DNA of 64,000 nt from Rhodococcus ruber NBRC 15591. GTDB lineage: Bacteria > Actinomycetota > Actinomycetes > Mycobacteriales > Mycobacteriaceae. A model generated the notes under the pieces. That model worked only from the letters and a program-made list of their open reading frames with translations, had not been told where the DNA came from and did no database searches. This document shows, in pieces, positions 62,795-64,000 of this stretch (position 1 is the stretch's first letter; the number at the start of each line of letters is the position of its first letter). The position numbers and the translations under genes are program-made. The stretch lies in assembly GCF_001894945.1 (NCBI RefSeq), contig NZ_BCXE01000043.1, forward strand, positions 1-64,000, in the 5' to 3' direction.

Positions 62795-63351
62795 CGGGCC
62801 GCCCCCCGGGGAGTGGGCAGCACGGGCCGGCCGGCAGCCAGGGCCGCCTCCTCGGCGGCCTGCACGGCCTTCTCCCGGTCCACGCCGAGCGGCATCTGCT
62901 GGATCTTCTCGTGCAGCATCAGGACGGCGTGCAGCAGCATCTCCGGTCGGGGCGGGCAGCCGGGGAGGTAGATGTCGACCGGGACGATGTGGTCGACGCC
63001 CTGCACGATGGCGTAGTTGTTGAACATGCCGCCCGAGGAGGCGCACACCCCCATGGCCAGCACCCATTTCGGTTCGACCATCTGGTCGTAGACCTGCCGC
63101 AGCACCGGGGCCATCTTCTGGCTGACCCGGCCGGCGACGATCATGAGGTCGGCTTGTCGCGGCGAGGCCCGGAACGCCTCCATTCCGAACCGTGCGATGT
63201 CGAACCGCGGCGACACGGTGGTCATCATCTCGATCGCGCAGCACGCGAGCCCGAAGGTCGCGGGCCACAGCGAACCCTTGCGTGCGAAACCGGCGAAGCT
63301 CTCCACCGTGCTCAGCAGAAAGCCGCTCGGCAACTTCTCCTCGAGACCCAT
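62791..63351 (-). CDS. nuoB: NADH-quinone oxidoreductase subunit B
   Basis: Carries cluster N2, the electron donor to quinone. 186 residues with ligands in [23 protein letters not shown] and [13 protein letters not shown], including the adjacent Cys-Cys pair that is diagnostic. Starts 83 bases after nuoA. The short gap shows no clear promoter. Confidence 0.98.
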   Translation of the reverse strand: MGLEEKLPSGFLLSTVESFAGFARKGSLWPATFGLACCAIEMMTTVSPRFDIARFGMEAFRASPRQADLMIVAGRVSQKMAPVLRQVYDQMVEPKWVLAMGVCASSGGMFNNYAIVQGVDHIVPVDIYLPGCPPRPEMLLHAVLMLHEKIQQMPLGVDREKAVQAAEEAALAAGRPVLPTPRGAAR

Positions 63352-63434
63352 GTCCGACTCTTATCACTTTCGGTCGGTGTTCGAATCCATTACGGCACAA
63401 TCCCATTCCCTGTCGCACCCAATACCTGCCGCGG

Positions 63435-63794
63435 TCAGTCCCAGCCGAGACCACCCCGCCGCCACTCGTAGACGTAGGCCACTGCGACGTTGAACACGAA
63501 CAGCGCCATCGCGGCCAGCCCGAAGACCCCCAGGGCGTCGAGGTGGACGGCCCACGGGTAGAGGAACACGATCTCGATGTCGAAGATGATGAACAGCATG
63601 GCCGTCAGGTAGTACTTCACCGGGAACCTGCCGCCGCCCGGCGGCTGCGGGGTCGGGTCGATCCCGCATTCGTAGGCTTCGAGCTTGGCCCGGTTGTAGC
63701 GGCTCGGGCCGATCACCGAGGACACGACGACGGAGAACACGGCGAACGCGACCGCGATCCCGCCGAGCACGAGGATGGGGATGTAGACGTTCAC
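63435..63794 (-). CDS. nuoA: NADH-quinone oxidoreductase subunit A
   Basis: First gene of the operon; small membrane subunit, 119 residues, three helices. Conserved: YECGIDPTP and [28 protein letters not shown]. Start at the GTG 63794 ([10 protein letters not shown]) with GAGGAG about 11 bases upstream; a longer form would add charged residues unlike the family. Confidence 0.97.
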   Translation of the reverse strand: MNVYIPILVLGGIAVAFAVFSVVVSSVIGPSRYNRAKLEAYECGIDPTPQPPGGGRFPVKYYLTAMLFIIFDIEIVFLYPWAVHLDALGVFGLAAMALFVFNVAVAYVYEWRRGGLGWD

Positions 63795-63899
63795 GGCGCC
63801 TGGCTCCTCTCCGTGCGAGCCGGCCACCCGCGCCGACTCCGTTGCCCTTGCCGACCTCTCGGCCGCTGGGGCCGAACGATCACGAGGCGGTGTCGGTGC

Positions 63900-63955
63900 C
63901 GTGGGTCACTTCAACCGCATCATTGTGATGTACGGCTCAGCCTACCGGCGGGGTG
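63900..63955 (-). promoter_or_regulatory. Possible nuo operon promoter region
   Basis: On the minus strand GGTAGGCTGAGCC (about 63943-63931) offers a TAGGCT -10, the type also seen before infC; no good -35 is present 16-18 bases upstream. A GGGGAGA-CACCCC inverted repeat lies just before it (about 63950-63963). The leader to nuoA would be about 130 bases, without a gene. Weak call. Confidence 0.25.
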
Positions 63956-64000
63956 TCTCCCCGAGGCGGATACCACGCGGCGCGATTTCTCCGTTTCGCC

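Overview
The window reads as a chromosome segment of a high-GC actinobacterium of the mycolate-producing group, most likely Rhodococcus or a close Nocardiaceae relative. The evidence is gene order and protein character: pheS-pheT-argCJBDFRGH, a fused hydrolase/acyl-CoA-synthetase-like protein resembling mycobacterial Rv1683, then a Trm112-like protein, a 3-methyladenine glycosylase and tyrS, which is the mycobacterial/nocardial arrangement. There is also infC-rpmI-rplT, uvrA beside an MBL-fold gene, and a 14-gene nuoA-N operon. Everything rests on reading the sequence; no database search was run.

Layout. 1-244: two promoter-like elements on the minus strand pointing out of the window, probably for an rRNA operon. 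245-5414 (minus): tyrS, mpg, the Trm112-like gene and the bifunctional lipid enzyme. 5518-14104 (minus): the complete arginine pathway with its repressor, behind a candidate ARG box. 14166-18192 (minus): a proline-rich repeat protein, pheT and pheS. 18301-20830 (minus): an rRNA methyltransferase and the infC-rpmI-rplT translation operon, with an AUC-initiated infC and an intrinsic terminator in its leader. 20915-28909: a DUF1844 protein, an atypical pyruvate-kinase-like protein, an alpha/beta hydrolase, a secreted lipase, uvrA and an MBL-fold hydrolase.

29048-39598 (minus) is a 10.5-kb two-module type I polyketide synthase with docking helices at both ends and no PKS, thioesterase or tailoring partner in the window. 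Its ATs look methylmalonyl- then malonyl-specific, and its second dehydratase is wrecked. 39599-47502 is an accessory stretch: an aldehyde dehydrogenase flanked by two different tandem-repeat arrays, a DUF427 gene with a coupled micro-ORF, a secreted trypsin-like protease, a frameshifted hydrolase, an orphan XRE regulator, a DUF1254/DUF1214 gene broken by one amber codon, and a scar of truncated genes, an IS630-like transposase tail and a tRNA 3'-end-like sequence.

47503-63794 (minus) is the whole respiratory complex I operon, tightly packed with 1-8 nt overlaps at most junctions. Its NuoL carries an unusual 55-residue tandem-repeat insertion. The core regions (arg, phe, infC, uvrA, nuo) are ordinary housekeeping. 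The novelty is concentrated in the stand-alone PKS, the repeat arrays around the aldehyde dehydrogenase, the infC leader and the decayed region before nuoN.
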